A stretch of 28,682 nt of DNA, taken from the IMG/VR virus record IMGVR_UViG_3300047994_000175, positions 1 to 28,682 of that record, one strand, 5' to 3'. Origin of the DNA: a virus. The stretch's first letter is position 1; each line of letters starts with the position of its first letter. Below, piece by piece: positions 12,687-20,684 of this stretch. The notes under the pieces are model-generated. The model saw only the letters and a list, made by a program, of their open reading frames with translations. It made no database searches and had not been told where the DNA came from. The translations under genes were made by a program, and so were the position numbers.

Positions 12687-13163
12687 ATGGACGGGGAACG
12701 GGGCCCGGTCGGGGAGCCGCCCCGGCTGCGACCAGACATGGCAAGCCTGCGATTGCTCGTGCTCAACTTCGTGCGCGGGTACATCGGCCATTGGAACGAC
12801 AGCCCGAGCTATGGCGAGATCGCCGAGGCGCTCGGCACCAATCGCGAGCGCATCCGGCAGGCGGTGCGCAGCCTAGTCGAGGACGAGCTGCTGCTGCGCA
12901 CGCCAGGCCCGCGCGGGCTGGCGCTGCCATCCGACCGCGATCATGCGATCCGGGTGCTACATGCGCTGGGTTACACGGTCTTTCCCAGCGGTCAGATCTT
13001 GCCGATGCCGCCGCTGACAAATCCTACCCTGCCGATGATCCCGATGCTCGATTACCTCCCGACCCGCGACAGCGGAGGCGAGAATGGCGAAGGCAGGACG
13101 GCGAAAGAAAGGGATGACGGCGGTCGAGGCGGCAATCGTCGCGCAGCGGGCGCTCGCCGATAG
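12687..13163 (+). CDS. Winged-helix (LexA-type) DNA-binding protein
   Basis: 158 residues. DSPSYGEIAEALGTNRERI followed by RQAVRSLVEDELLLRTPG is a winged helix like the LexA or MarR N-terminus; then ALGYTVFPSGQILPMPPLT, a short Pro-rich part and a charged tail. ATG 12687 is next to the presumed promoter; ATG 12738 is the alternative. Its last 80 bases overlap the next gene, so the tail may have little function. It opens the late region and could be its activator. Confidence 0.75.
   Translation: MDGERGPVGEPPRLRPDMASLRLLVLNFVRGYIGHWNDSPSYGEIAEALGTNRERIRQAVRSLVEDELLLRTPGPRGLALPSDRDHAIRVLHALGYTVFPSGQILPMPPLTNPTLPMIPMLDYLPTRDSGGENGEGRTAKERDDGGRGGNRRAAGARR
13014..13034 (+). repeat. 21-bp repeat, copy A
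   Basis: CTGACAAATCCTACCCTGCCG, inside the 3' end of the winged-helix gene. Copy B at 13753-13773 differs at 2 of 21 positions. The pair brackets gene 13084-13743 from outside. Confidence 0.6.
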
Positions 13164-13743
13164 CGCCTGGCGGGCGCGCCATCCCGCGAAAGCCAAGGAC
13201 GAGCGCGCGCTGCGCAAGGGCATGGATCTGCGGCAGCGCGAATGGGGCCATAAGGCGCATGGCACGATCGCGACGCATGCGCATGCCAGCGCGATCCGGC
13301 ATGGCGCGCTGGCGCGGCTCTATCAGAGCGGGGCGCTCAGCGCCGACCAACTGGCCTGGGCGCTGGAGATCGCCGAAGAATTCGAGCGGATCGGCGCCGA
13401 GGTCTCGGTGCGCACGGCGAGCCTGGAGACGCGGATCGACCGCAGCCGCGTCGGCGATGCGCAGATTCTCGAAAGCCTCGGCCGGGTGCGGCGCTCGGTA
13501 GCCTATTCGCGCTGGCGGGCGCAGCTGCCGCGGATCTGCAGGCGGACCTCGCCGGCCGCAGTGCTGGAGATGATCGTGCACGACGTCGGCATCGTCGAAG
13601 CGGCAGCGCGCTTCGGCATGCATCACCGCACCGCTCGCCGCGTGCTGCTCGAGGCGATCGATCTTTGGCCGACTACGCTGGAGGCCGCATTCCGGGATGT
13701 CGACGATCGCGATCTGGTGCTGGTGGAGCGCCGGCTGCACTAA
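13084..13743 (+). CDS. Phage DNA-binding-like protein, DUF6456-like architecture (tentative)
   Basis: 219 residues from ATG 13084 with GGAGGCGAGA just upstream. Basic N-terminus (MAKAGRRKKGM), then helices (ARLYQSGALSADQLAWALEI) and a C-terminal HTH-like segment (IVEAAARFGMHHRTARRVLL). The layout resembles the C-terminal DUF6456 domain of alphaproteobacterial regulators, but that match is from memory. It precedes the HNH/terminase block, and a strong terminator follows it. It might be a late regulator or antiterminator. Confidence 0.65.
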   Translation: MAKAGRRKKGMTAVEAAIVAQRALADSAWRARHPAKAKDERALRKGMDLRQREWGHKAHGTIATHAHASAIRHGALARLYQSGALSADQLAWALEIAEEFERIGAEVSVRTASLETRIDRSRVGDAQILESLGRVRRSVAYSRWRAQLPRICRRTSPAAVLEMIVHDVGIVEAAARFGMHHRTARRVLLEAIDLWPTTLEAAFRDVDDRDLVLVERRLH

Positions 13744-13752
13744 AATCGCATC

Positions 13753-13773
13753 CTGACAAATTCTACACTGCCG
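13753..13773 (+). repeat. 21-bp repeat, copy B
   Basis: CTGACAAATTCTACACTGCCG, 10 bases after the stop of gene 13084-13743, 19 of 21 identical to copy A. Its intergenic location allows a binding-site role; no promoter spacing fits it. Confidence 0.6.
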
Positions 13774-13841
13774 AAACGGCCACCGATCGGCCAAATCGAC
13801 AGCGGCGACAGGTCCGCCTCCCTCGCAGTCGACCCGTCTGA

Positions 13842-13876
13842 AGCCCGCGTTGCCGCTCCGGCAGCGCGGGCTTTTT
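13842..13876 (+). terminator. Rho-independent terminator
   Basis: AGCCCGCGTTGCCG pairs with CGGCAGCGCGGGCT across a 3-base CTC loop (14 bp with one T.G wobble), followed by TTTTT. It sits between gene 13084-13743 and ATG 13892, so late transcription must either pass it with antitermination or restart downstream. Confidence 0.88.
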
Positions 13877-13891
13877 GTTGGAGCATCGATC

Positions 13892-14095
13892 ATGGTTCGA
13901 CCCAATACACAGCCCCGCGCGGTCAGCCTCGCGACGCTGCTCGATCGCGAGGTCGATGCGCTCGATCAGCTGGTCGGTGCGGTGCGCCATGGGATCTGCG
14001 GCGCGCGGCAGTTCGACGAGTTCGAAGAGCAGGCGCAGAGGATCGCGCGCAACCTGGTTGGCGCGTTTCGCTCAGCCGCGGATGCTCGCCGGTGA
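13892..14095 (+). CDS. Small hypothetical protein
   Basis: 67 residues from ATG 13892 with TTGGAG 8 bases upstream. Helical (LATLLDREVDALDQLVGAV, FDEFEEQAQRIARNLVGAF). No family recognised. It directly follows the terminator hairpin and overlaps the next gene by GTGA. Confidence 0.7.
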   Translation: MVRPNTQPRAVSLATLLDREVDALDQLVGAVRHGICGARQFDEFEEQAQRIARNLVGAFRSAADARR

Positions 14096-14265
14096 TCAAC
14101 ATTGAGGAGGCACGCCGCTGCGCCAGCCAAGGCGCGGTAATCACCGTCAGCCCCAGCTGGCTCGCGCAGGCCGTCCGCGAGATCGAGGCTGGTCGCAAGG
14201 CCCGGCTCAAATACGTCCGCATGCAGAAGGAGCGCCGCGATGCTCGCAGACCTCGAAGCCGATAG
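14092..14265 (+). CDS. Small basic hypothetical protein
   Basis: 57 residues, GTG start overlapping the previous TGA (GTGA). VINIEEARRCASQGAVITVS, then PSWLAQAVREIEAGRKARL and a very basic tail (KERRDARRPRSR). It ends 26 bases inside the next gene. It is below usual size limits, but the coupling and the well-formed helix support it. Function unknown. Confidence 0.6.
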   Translation: MINIEEARRCASQGAVITVSPSWLAQAVREIEAGRKARLKYVRMQKERRDARRPRSR

Positions 14266-14569
14266 CCGCGAGGTTGCGCCGCTGCGCGCGGTGCTCGAGC
14301 TCGCCGGCAGATCCGCCCAGTTGGTGCAGCACGAAGCTCGGGCCTGGGCGTCCGGCCGCTTCCGCGGCAACCGACACCTGGTTGCCATGACATTCCGCGG
14401 GCGGCCGGCGATCGAAGCCGCGACGTCGTTCATGGCGATCCTGCCCAGCCATCGCTTTGCGTTGAATGGCCTGTCGGTGATCGAGGCGTGCATTGCCTAT
14501 TCTCGCTTCACTCCCAATCCGCCGAGCGAGATGCTGGTGATCGCGGACCTACTCGTCCTGGACGACTGA
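14240..14569 (+). CDS. Hypothetical phage protein
   Basis: 109 residues from ATG 14240 with AAGGAG 8 bases upstream. Segments: VLELAGRSAQLVQHEARAWA, then GRPAIEAATSFMAILPSHRF and a hydrophobic C-terminus (MLVIADLLVL). No family recognised. It joins the HNH gene by TGATG. Confidence 0.7.
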   Translation: MLADLEADSREVAPLRAVLELAGRSAQLVQHEARAWASGRFRGNRHLVAMTFRGRPAIEAATSFMAILPSHRFALNGLSVIEACIAYSRFTPNPPSEMLVIADLLVLDD

Positions 14570-14874
14570 TGCCGACGCAGCCACCGGCGTTCCGCGCGCC
14601 TGGTGCCCGGGCACACAAGCCCTGGCAGGCCCAGGCAGCGTTCGTCGACAAGCGCAAGCGCGGCCGTGCCGGGATGCGTGAGCGGGCCGCGGTGTTGCTC
14701 GAGGAGCCGTTCTGCCGCATGTGTCTGAAACAGGGCCGCGAGGTCCGGTCAGAGCAGGTCGACCACGTCAAGCCGCTCGCATGGGGCGGCACGGACGCGA
14801 GGTCGAACAAGCAGGCGCTCTGCAGGCCGTGCCATGAGGCGAAGTCGAAGGCCGAGCGCGCCGCCGGCGGCTGA
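14569..14874 (+). CDS. HNH endonuclease
   Basis: 101 residues with the full HNH/zinc layout: C49-x2-C52, VDHVKPLAWGG (D65, H66), N80 and C85-x2-C88-H89. In HK97-type cos phages an HNH protein encoded directly before the terminases works with TerL in cutting at cos. It stands alone upstream of terS by 164 bases, the usual place. ATG 14569 overlaps the previous stop (TGATG); an earlier in-frame ATG would run deep into the previous gene. Confidence 0.92.
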   Translation: MPTQPPAFRAPGARAHKPWQAQAAFVDKRKRGRAGMRERAAVLLEEPFCRMCLKQGREVRSEQVDHVKPLAWGGTDARSNKQALCRPCHEAKSKAERAAGG

Positions 14875-15038
14875 TCTCCCGCCGGCCGCTGCGCGGGCGG
14901 AACGGACCAGGAACACCCCGGGGGGTGGGGTCGAAGCTCGGGCGATCGATCGCCGGACACCGACCGCCAGGAAAATTTTCGGGCGGGCATATTCAAAGGT
15001 AAAAAGTTGCAGCCCTCCGGGGCCGCCGGGGAGGGCCG
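14875..15038. other. Palindrome-rich intergenic region, candidate cos site
   Basis: A 164-base gap between HNH and terS, long for this packed block. It holds CCCCGGGG (14916-14923), a perfect 14-bp palindrome GGCGATCGATCGCC (14941-14954), a perfect 10-bp palindrome GAAAATTTTC (14971-14980), and a further hairpin over the terS ribosome-binding site. HK97-like phages keep cos here. That it is cos is inferred from position and symmetry. Confidence 0.4.
15012..15036 (+). promoter_or_regulatory. Hairpin that hides the terS ribosome-binding site
   Basis: GCCCTCC (15012-15018) pairs perfectly with GGAGGGC (15030-15036), which is the Shine-Dalgarno sequence of terS, 2 bases before ATG 15039. Folding would block ribosome entry, so small-terminase translation may need ribosomes or a protein to open it. 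There is no T-run, so it is not a terminator. Confidence 0.5.
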
Positions 15039-15542
15039 ATGTCGCGAGGTGGACCGCGCCCCGGCGCTGGCCGGCGCCCCAAATCGCCGGCGTTGAAAGC
15101 CCTCGCCGGCACCGACCGCGCCGATCGCGAGGTGGCGATCGCCGACACCACCGGCAGCGCGCCGATGATCGCTCCGCTTCATCTCAGCGACCTGGCGCAG
15201 CTGCACTTCCGCTCGATCGCTTCGATGCTGGAGGCGGAAAAGCGCTCCAATCCGCACCATTCCGAGCATGTCGCTCTCCTCGCACTCCGTCTCGAGCAAA
15301 TCCAGCGCTACCAGGCCGTGCTGGAGATGGAGGGTGACACCTTCACGTCGGAGTCCGCCAGGAAGGTGGGCGGCCTCACGGTCGTAACCCGCATGGTCCG
15401 CGCCCGGCCCGAAGTCGCCATGCTGTCGGAAGCCATGCGCCATGCGCAGTCGCTGATCAGCGAGCTCATGCTCAACCCGGCCGCGGCCCTCCGCATCGCC
15501 GAAGGCCACAAGCCCGCCGAGGGCGCGTTTGATGATTTCTAG
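15039..15542 (+). CDS. terS: Terminase small subunit, P27 family
   Basis: 167 residues. It starts with the typical P27 N-terminus MSRGGPRPGAGRRPKSPALK and has the helical core (LHFRSIASMLEAEKRSNP, HVALLALRLEQIQRYQAVLE, VRARPEVAMLSEAMRHAQSL). The small terminase recognises phage DNA at the packaging site and recruits the large subunit. It is followed after 3 bases by terL. The GGAGGG site is within a hairpin. Confidence 0.9.
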   Translation: MSRGGPRPGAGRRPKSPALKALAGTDRADREVAIADTTGSAPMIAPLHLSDLAQLHFRSIASMLEAEKRSNPHHSEHVALLALRLEQIQRYQAVLEMEGDTFTSESARKVGGLTVVTRMVRARPEVAMLSEAMRHAQSLISELMLNPAAALRIAEGHKPAEGAFDDF

Positions 15543-15545
15543 CCG

Positions 15546-17303
15546 GTGGAGCAGCGAGATTACGCCGCGATCGCCCGCAGCTACGCGGCCGACGTCGGCC
15601 GCGGCAAGATCCCGGCGTGCAAATCGATCCGTCTGCAGTGCACGAGGTTCCTCGACGAGCTGAAGGCGCAGCGGGGGAAAGACTTCCCCCACCGCTTTGA
15701 TCCGGAGAAGGCGGCCCGGGTCTGCAGATTCATCGAGCGGCTGCCGCACTCGAAAGGCAAGTGGGCTCGCTCGAAGGAGACCATCCGCCTCGAGCCGTGG
15801 CAGATCTGGATCCTCGCTTGCACCTTCGGGTGGCTGCGCAAGGCCGACGGGCTGCGCCGCTTCCGCGTCCTGTTCGTGGTGGTGCCGCGCAAGAACGGCA
15901 AGTCGGCGCTCTCGGCCGGCATCGGCCTCTACATGCTCTGCGCCGACGGCGAGTTCGGCGCCGAGGTCTATTCGGGGGCCACCAACGAGAAGCAGGCCTG
16001 GGAGGTTTTCCAGCCAGCCCGGTTGATGGCGAACCGGACGCCGGCGCTGCTCCGCAAGTTCGGGGTCGAGGTCAACGCCAAGTCGCTGGTGCGGGTCGGC
16101 GACAACAGCAAGTTCGAGACGATCGTCGGGGATCCGGGCGATGGGCAATCGCCCAGCTGCGCGATCCACGACGAATATCACGAGCACGCCGACGACAGCC
16201 AGGTCGACACGATGCAAACCGGCATGGGCGCCCGCGATCAGCCCCTGCAGGTCCTAATCACCACCGCCGGCGATAATCTCGCCGGCCCCTGCTACACCGC
16301 GATCCAGGACGAGCGGAAGAAGCTCGCCGGCATCGGCCACAACGGCGGGCCGCCGCTCGACGACCAGACCTTCTTCGTCGAATACACGATCGACGACGAC
16401 GACGACTGGAAGTCGGAGGCGTCGCTCCGCAAGGCCAATCCGAATTACGATATCTCGGTCTCGGCCGACTTCCTGAAGGCTCGCCAGCGCGACGCGATCG
16501 CCACGCCGCGCAAGGCCGGCGTCTTCAAGACGAAGCATCTCAACCTGTGGGTCGCGGCCAAGGCGGCCTATTTCGATATCGAAGCCTGGCGCCGATGCCG
16601 CGACCCCAATATCCCGATCCGTGCGGTGGACGCGATCTTGCTCGAGCACTTGCTCGGCCGCCGCTGCGTCGCCAGCCTCGATCTCGCCTCGAAGGTCGAT
16701 ATCGCCGCGCTGGAGCTACTGTTCTTCCCGATCGGCGCGAAACCGACGATCGACGATCCCTATATCCGGATCGGCTTCTACTTCCTTCCGTCGGAGACCG
16801 TGCTCAACGTCCCAGCCTACCAGGCCTGGGACGCTCAGGGCCTGCTCAACGTCACCGACGGCAACATCATCGACTATGACGAGATCCTGGAAGTGCTGCG
16901 CCAGGTGCGCGATTCCTTCCAGCTCGAGCAGGTCGCCTACGACCCCCATCAGGCCACCTACATGGTGACGACGATGGCCAAGGAAGGCTTCCCGGTCGTC
17001 GAGTACCGGCCGATCGTCATCAACTTCAGCGAGCCGATGAAGGAGCTCGATGCGCTCACCCGGGCGCAAACCATCGCCCACGGCGGCTGCCCGGTGATGG
17101 AGTGGGAAGTCAGCAACGTCGTCGCCCAGCTCGACGCCAAGGACAACGTCTATCCGCGCAAGCCGCGGGTCGAAGCGAAGATCGACAACCCGGTGGCGCT
17201 GATCGCGGCGCTGGGCGTGGCCATGGCCAAGGAGGAAGAACCGATGGCGACTTCCCCGTGGGATGATCCGAGCTTCAGCCTAACCGGGGATGCGGCTGCC
17301 TGA
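15546..17303 (+). CDS. terL: Terminase large subunit
   Basis: 585 residues from GTG 15546. Packaging ATPase and nuclease. Walker A-type PRKNGKS (114-120), Walker B AIHDEYH (206-212, D209 E210), coupling motif ITTAGD (239-243); RNase H-like nuclease domain begins near SLDLASKVDIAAL (D379) with a further YDPHQA. This is the HK97/P27-associated TerL type. Odd feature: residues 264-273 read GHNGGPPLDD, the same ten residues as in the portal N-terminus. The TGA overlaps the portal ATG (TGATG). Confidence 0.95.
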   Translation: MEQRDYAAIARSYAADVGRGKIPACKSIRLQCTRFLDELKAQRGKDFPHRFDPEKAARVCRFIERLPHSKGKWARSKETIRLEPWQIWILACTFGWLRKADGLRRFRVLFVVVPRKNGKSALSAGIGLYMLCADGEFGAEVYSGATNEKQAWEVFQPARLMANRTPALLRKFGVEVNAKSLVRVGDNSKFETIVGDPGDGQSPSCAIHDEYHEHADDSQVDTMQTGMGARDQPLQVLITTAGDNLAGPCYTAIQDERKKLAGIGHNGGPPLDDQTFFVEYTIDDDDDWKSEASLRKANPNYDISVSADFLKARQRDAIATPRKAGVFKTKHLNLWVAAKAAYFDIEAWRRCRDPNIPIRAVDAILLEHLLGRRCVASLDLASKVDIAALELLFFPIGAKPTIDDPYIRIGFYFLPSETVLNVPAYQAWDAQGLLNVTDGNIIDYDEILEVLRQVRDSFQLEQVAYDPHQATYMVTTMAKEGFPVVEYRPIVINFSEPMKELDALTRAQTIAHGGCPVMEWEVSNVVAQLDAKDNVYPRKPRVEAKIDNPVALIAALGVAMAKEEEPMATSPWDDPSFSLTGDAAA

Positions 17304-18661
17304 TGTCGCCCGACGATTACAAGCGGCAGTCGGCCGAGCGCCGGGCCGAGCGCCAATCGATGGGCCACAATGGCGGCCCGCCCCTCGACGATTCTGAGAC
17401 GCGCGCGAGCAACCCGTTCGAAAGCCCGTTGGTTTCGATCAGCGCCAATACCGAGGATTTTCTCGCGTTCTTCGGCCTGCTCGACAGCCGCGGCTTGATG
17501 CCGACCGTGACGATCGAGGCCGCGCTGATGGTGCCGGCGGTGCTCGACGCGGTCGGCTTCCTCTCGCGCACCCTCGCGAGCTTGCCGCTCCATGCCTACC
17601 GCACCGGCAACGCCGGCGACAAGCTCGATGGCGACCTCGCCATGTTGCTCAATGAGGCGCCCAACGCCGAGTGGAGCAGCTTCTCCTGGCGCGCCTATCA
17701 CTGGCAGCAGGTTTTCACCGGCGGCCGCGGGATGAGCTGGATCGAGCGCGACGGCATCAAGCCGGTCGGGATCTGGCCCATGGATCCGACGATGACCACG
17801 GTGCATCGCCAGGGTGGCCGCCGCTTCTATCGCTTCCTTGGTCAGGAATATCCGGCCAGCGACGTGATCGACGTGCCGTTCATGCTGCGCGTCGACCAGC
17901 TCGGCGTCTACAGCCCGATCTACATGGGGCGAAAGGCGATCGCGCTGGCGATCGCCATGAACGATTTCGCCGGCAGCTTCTTCTCGAGCGGCGGCGTCCC
18001 GCCCATGTCCCTCGAGGGCCCGATGCCGCAGGGTATCGAGTCCTTCAAGCGCGCCCAGGCTGATATCCAGCGCGCGATCGACATGGCCAAGAAGGCGGGG
18101 ATGCCGTTCTTCGGCATGCCGCCGGGCCACTCGCTGAAGCCGGTCGGCATCGATCCGTCCAAGGGCCAGATGACCGAGGCGCGGCTGTTCCAGATCCAGG
18201 AGATCGGCCGCGTCTACGGGCTTCCACCGGTCTTCCTGCAGGATCTGTCGAAAGGCACCTTCGCTAACACCGAGCAGCAGGATCTGCAGCTGGTGAAACA
18301 CAATATCGGCCAGTGGGCGAAAGCCTTCGAGGACGAGCTCAATCTCAAGCTGTTCGGCCAACGCCGCCGCGCCCGCGCGGTGAAGCATAACCTCGACGGC
18401 CTGCAACGCGGTGACTTCCTCAGCCGCATCAACGGGCTCGGCCGAGCGATCCAGACCGCCCAGATGACCCCGAACGAAGCGCGCGCGCTCGAGGAGCGGC
18501 CGCCGCTTCCCAACGGTGACAAACTCTACGTCCAGGGCGCCACCGTTCCGCTCGGAACGGTCCTCACCGGCGCCGCAGCAAAAGCTGCAGGCGAAGACGC
18601 TGCCGATGCCGGGGCCAACGACAACCAGAAGGAGCCTGCCGATGCCGGCACCGAAGACTGA
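17303..18661 (+). CDS. Portal protein, HK97 family
   Basis: 452 residues. The dodecameric portal is the DNA channel at the capsid vertex. Recognisable portal segments: AVGFLSRTLASLPLHAYR, GRGMSWIERDG, then DVIDVPFMLRVDQLGVYSP and the C-terminal PPVFLQDLSKGTFANTEQQD, LKLFGQRRRARAVKHNLDG. Length agrees with the family. An N-terminal tail of about 30 residues carries SMGHNGGPPLDD (20-30) not needed for the portal fold. The 3' end overlaps the protease gene by 20 bases. Confidence 0.94.
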   Translation: MSPDDYKRQSAERRAERQSMGHNGGPPLDDSETRASNPFESPLVSISANTEDFLAFFGLLDSRGLMPTVTIEAALMVPAVLDAVGFLSRTLASLPLHAYRTGNAGDKLDGDLAMLLNEAPNAEWSSFSWRAYHWQQVFTGGRGMSWIERDGIKPVGIWPMDPTMTTVHRQGGRRFYRFLGQEYPASDVIDVPFMLRVDQLGVYSPIYMGRKAIALAIAMNDFAGSFFSSGGVPPMSLEGPMPQGIESFKRAQADIQRAIDMAKKAGMPFFGMPPGHSLKPVGIDPSKGQMTEARLFQIQEIGRVYGLPPVFLQDLSKGTFANTEQQDLQLVKHNIGQWAKAFEDELNLKLFGQRRRARAVKHNLDGLQRGDFLSRINGLGRAIQTAQMTPNEARALEERPPLPNGDKLYVQGATVPLGTVLTGAAAKAAGEDAADAGANDNQKEPADAGTED

Positions 18662-19256
18662 CGGCCGCGAGGCGCGTGCGATCACGCGCGGACTCGAGAT
18701 CCGCACTGCCGCGGCCGATGGCTCCGGCCGCACTGCCGCCGGCTACGCGGCGCTGTTCAATGTCGAGACCGACATTGGAGGATGGTGGATCGAAACGATC
18801 GCGCCGGGCGCTTTCACCCGCTCGCTGCAGGGGGACGATGTCGTCGCGCTGCACAGCCACGATAGCGGCCGCGTCATGGGCCGCACCGGCGCCGGCACCT
18901 TGTCGCTTCGCGAGGATGCCACCGGACTCGCCTTCGAAAACCAGCTGCCGCCGACCACCGATGGCAACGACCTCGCGATCCAGATCGATCGGGGCGATAT
19001 CGCGGGCATGTCCTTCGGCTTCGTCACCCGCAAGCAGGAATGGGACGAGACCGTAGATCCGCCCCACCGGACCATCATCGAGGCGGATCTGATCGAGATC
19101 ACCTACACCGCTTTTCCGGCCTACCCCGACACGTCCGTGGGCATGCGCTCACTCGAGCATGCCCGCGAGGAGCGCCGCGGCCACAACCGCGCCGCGGCGC
19201 GCTCGCGCATCGCCGCCCGACGCGCGCGCCTCGCCCAGGCCGAACGCCGGATCTGA
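18642..19256 (+). CDS. Prohead maturation protease, HK97 (U35/S78) family
   Basis: 204 residues from ATG 18642, which has GAAGGAG 7 bases upstream. Core segments AGYAALFNVETDIGGWW, IAPGAFTRSL, the catalytic His in VALHSHDSGRVMGR (H71 or H73) and Ser in AGMSFGF (S124), then IEITYTAFPAYPDTSV. It cleaves the capsid delta domain during maturation. The C-terminus is an Arg/Ala-rich tail. It starts inside the portal 3' end. Confidence 0.94.
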   Translation: MPAPKTDGREARAITRGLEIRTAAADGSGRTAAGYAALFNVETDIGGWWIETIAPGAFTRSLQGDDVVALHSHDSGRVMGRTGAGTLSLREDATGLAFENQLPPTTDGNDLAIQIDRGDIAGMSFGFVTRKQEWDETVDPPHRTIIEADLIEITYTAFPAYPDTSVGMRSLEHAREERRGHNRAAARSRIAARRARLAQAERRI

Positions 19257-19263
19257 CCTTCAC

Positions 19264-19327
19264 CCGGCGCACGCCGGAGGCTGCGGGGCTTTTCCCGCGC
19301 TCACAGCCCGCCGCCGGCGGGCTTTTT
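19264..19327 (+). terminator. Hairpin cluster with terminator upstream of the capsid gene
   Basis: Three hairpins in a row: CCGGCG/CGCCGG at 19264-19277, GCGGG/CCCGC at 19283-19298, and AGCCCGCC/GGCGGGCT at 19305-19323 followed by TTTTT to 19327. The last is a good rho-independent terminator. It lies 21 bases before the capsid ATG. Confidence 0.75.
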
Positions 19328-19347
19328 CATGCCCAGGAGATTCCCTG

Positions 19348-20628
19348 ATGCCCACCCTGACCGAACTGCATGAGAAGCGCGGGACGCTGGTGACCACCGC
19401 CCGCGCCGCCCTCGACGAGATCACCGCCAACACCGACGACAGCCGCGCCGCCGAGCTGGAGGCGCGCCACGATGCGATCATGGTCGATCTCGACAAGCTC
19501 GACGCCAACATCAAGCGCGAGGAGCGCCTGGCCGAAGTCGAGGCTCAGCTCGACGAGCGCCGCGAACGCCGCCGCCCGAAGGGTCAGGACGGCTCCGCCG
19601 GCGGCCAGGACGGGGGCGAGGAAGAGCGCACCCAGGAGCAGGCGCAGACCGAATACCGCGGTGCCTTCAACGCCTGGCTGCGCAGCGGCTGCGATGTCGG
19701 CGACATGACCAGCGAGCAGCGCACTCTGCTCCGCCGCGGCCACCAGGAACTGCGCGTCCAGGTCGCCGGGACCGCCGCCTCCGGCGGCTACACCGTGCCG
19801 ATCACCCTCGCCAACGAGATCGTCTCGACGATGAAGGACTGGGGCCCGATGTACGACGGCACCATCGTCCAGGAGATCCTCACAGGTTCGGGCAACGAGT
19901 TCGACATCCCGACCAACGATGACACCGGCAACTCGGCCTCGGCGCTCAACGAGGGCGCCGACCTGACCGACGACAACAGCGGCGACGCCGTGTTCGGCAA
20001 GACGCGGCTCGACGCCTATGTCGATGCCACGCCCTGGGTGAAGATCAGCTTCGAGCTGATGCAGGACTCGATTTTCAATCTCGAGAGTTTCCTATCCGAC
20101 GCGCTCGGCCAGCGCCTCGGCCGCCGCGCCAACGCCCGGCTGACCGTCGGCAGCGGCGCCAGCCAGCCCAACGGCATCGTCACCGCGGCCGCCGCCGGCG
20201 TCAACGCCGCGAGCGCCACCGCGATCGCTGCCGATGAGGTGATCAACCTGCAGCATTCGGTCAACCAGGCCTATCGCCGCAGCCCGAAGTGCCGCTGGAT
20301 GTTCGCCGACACCACGCTGCTCGCGCTGCGCAAGCTGAAGGACGGGATGGGCAATTACCTGTGGCAGATGGGCGATATCCGCGTCGGCGCGCCGGACATC
20401 CTCCTGCAGAAGCCCTATTCGATCAACGACGACGTGCCGGCGATAGCCACCGGCAACAAGACGATCCTGTTCGGCGATTTCAGCCGGTATTGGGTCCGCA
20501 AGGTCGGCTCGCCGATCATCGGCACCGTGCGCGAGCGCTTCTGGCCGAAGGTCGGCCTGGCCGGCCTCATCCGCTACGACGGCGAGCTCGTCGACCTCGC
20601 GGCGATCAAGGCGCTCAAGCAGGCCTGA
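19348..20628 (+). CDS. Major capsid protein, HK97 fold
   Basis: 426 residues from ATG 19348 with CAGGAG 8 bases upstream. The first 120 residues form the coiled-coil delta domain (scaffold, removed by the protease) with an Arg/Lys-rich and Gly-rich hinge. The shell part begins near the AGTAASGGYTVPITLANEI segment and carries HK97-type stretches: DAYVDATPWVKISFELMQDS, QRLGRRANARLTVGSG, AYRRSPKCRWMFADTTL and FGDFSRYWVRKV. The gene is bracketed by two terminator hairpins. Confidence 0.95.
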   Translation: MPTLTELHEKRGTLVTTARAALDEITANTDDSRAAELEARHDAIMVDLDKLDANIKREERLAEVEAQLDERRERRRPKGQDGSAGGQDGGEEERTQEQAQTEYRGAFNAWLRSGCDVGDMTSEQRTLLRRGHQELRVQVAGTAASGGYTVPITLANEIVSTMKDWGPMYDGTIVQEILTGSGNEFDIPTNDDTGNSASALNEGADLTDDNSGDAVFGKTRLDAYVDATPWVKISFELMQDSIFNLESFLSDALGQRLGRRANARLTVGSGASQPNGIVTAAAAGVNAASATAIAADEVINLQHSVNQAYRRSPKCRWMFADTTLLALRKLKDGMGNYLWQMGDIRVGAPDILLQKPYSINDDVPAIATGNKTILFGDFSRYWVRKVGSPIIGTVRERFWPKVGLAGLIRYDGELVDLAAIKALKQA

Positions 20629-20651
20629 TCGCCGCCGCCTCCATCGCGAAC

Positions 20652-20684
20652 CCGGGCGGGGCATGTGCCCCGCCCGGCTCTTTT
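20652..20684 (+). terminator. Rho-independent terminator after the capsid gene
   Basis: CCGGGCGGGGC pairs perfectly with GCCCCGCCCGG (11 bp, loop ATGT), followed by CTCTTTT. It starts 24 bases after the capsid stop. A second shorter stem (CGCCG/CGGCG) follows near 20690-20705. Transcription of the tail genes must pass or restart after it. Confidence 0.88.

Noticed and set aside
14508-16217. Minus-strand frame of 569 codons over HNH-terminase
   Set aside because: Shadow of terS/terL/HNH, all recognised on the plus strand.
17150-18733. Minus-strand frame of 527 codons over the portal gene
   Set aside because: Shadow; portal family sequence is on the plus strand.
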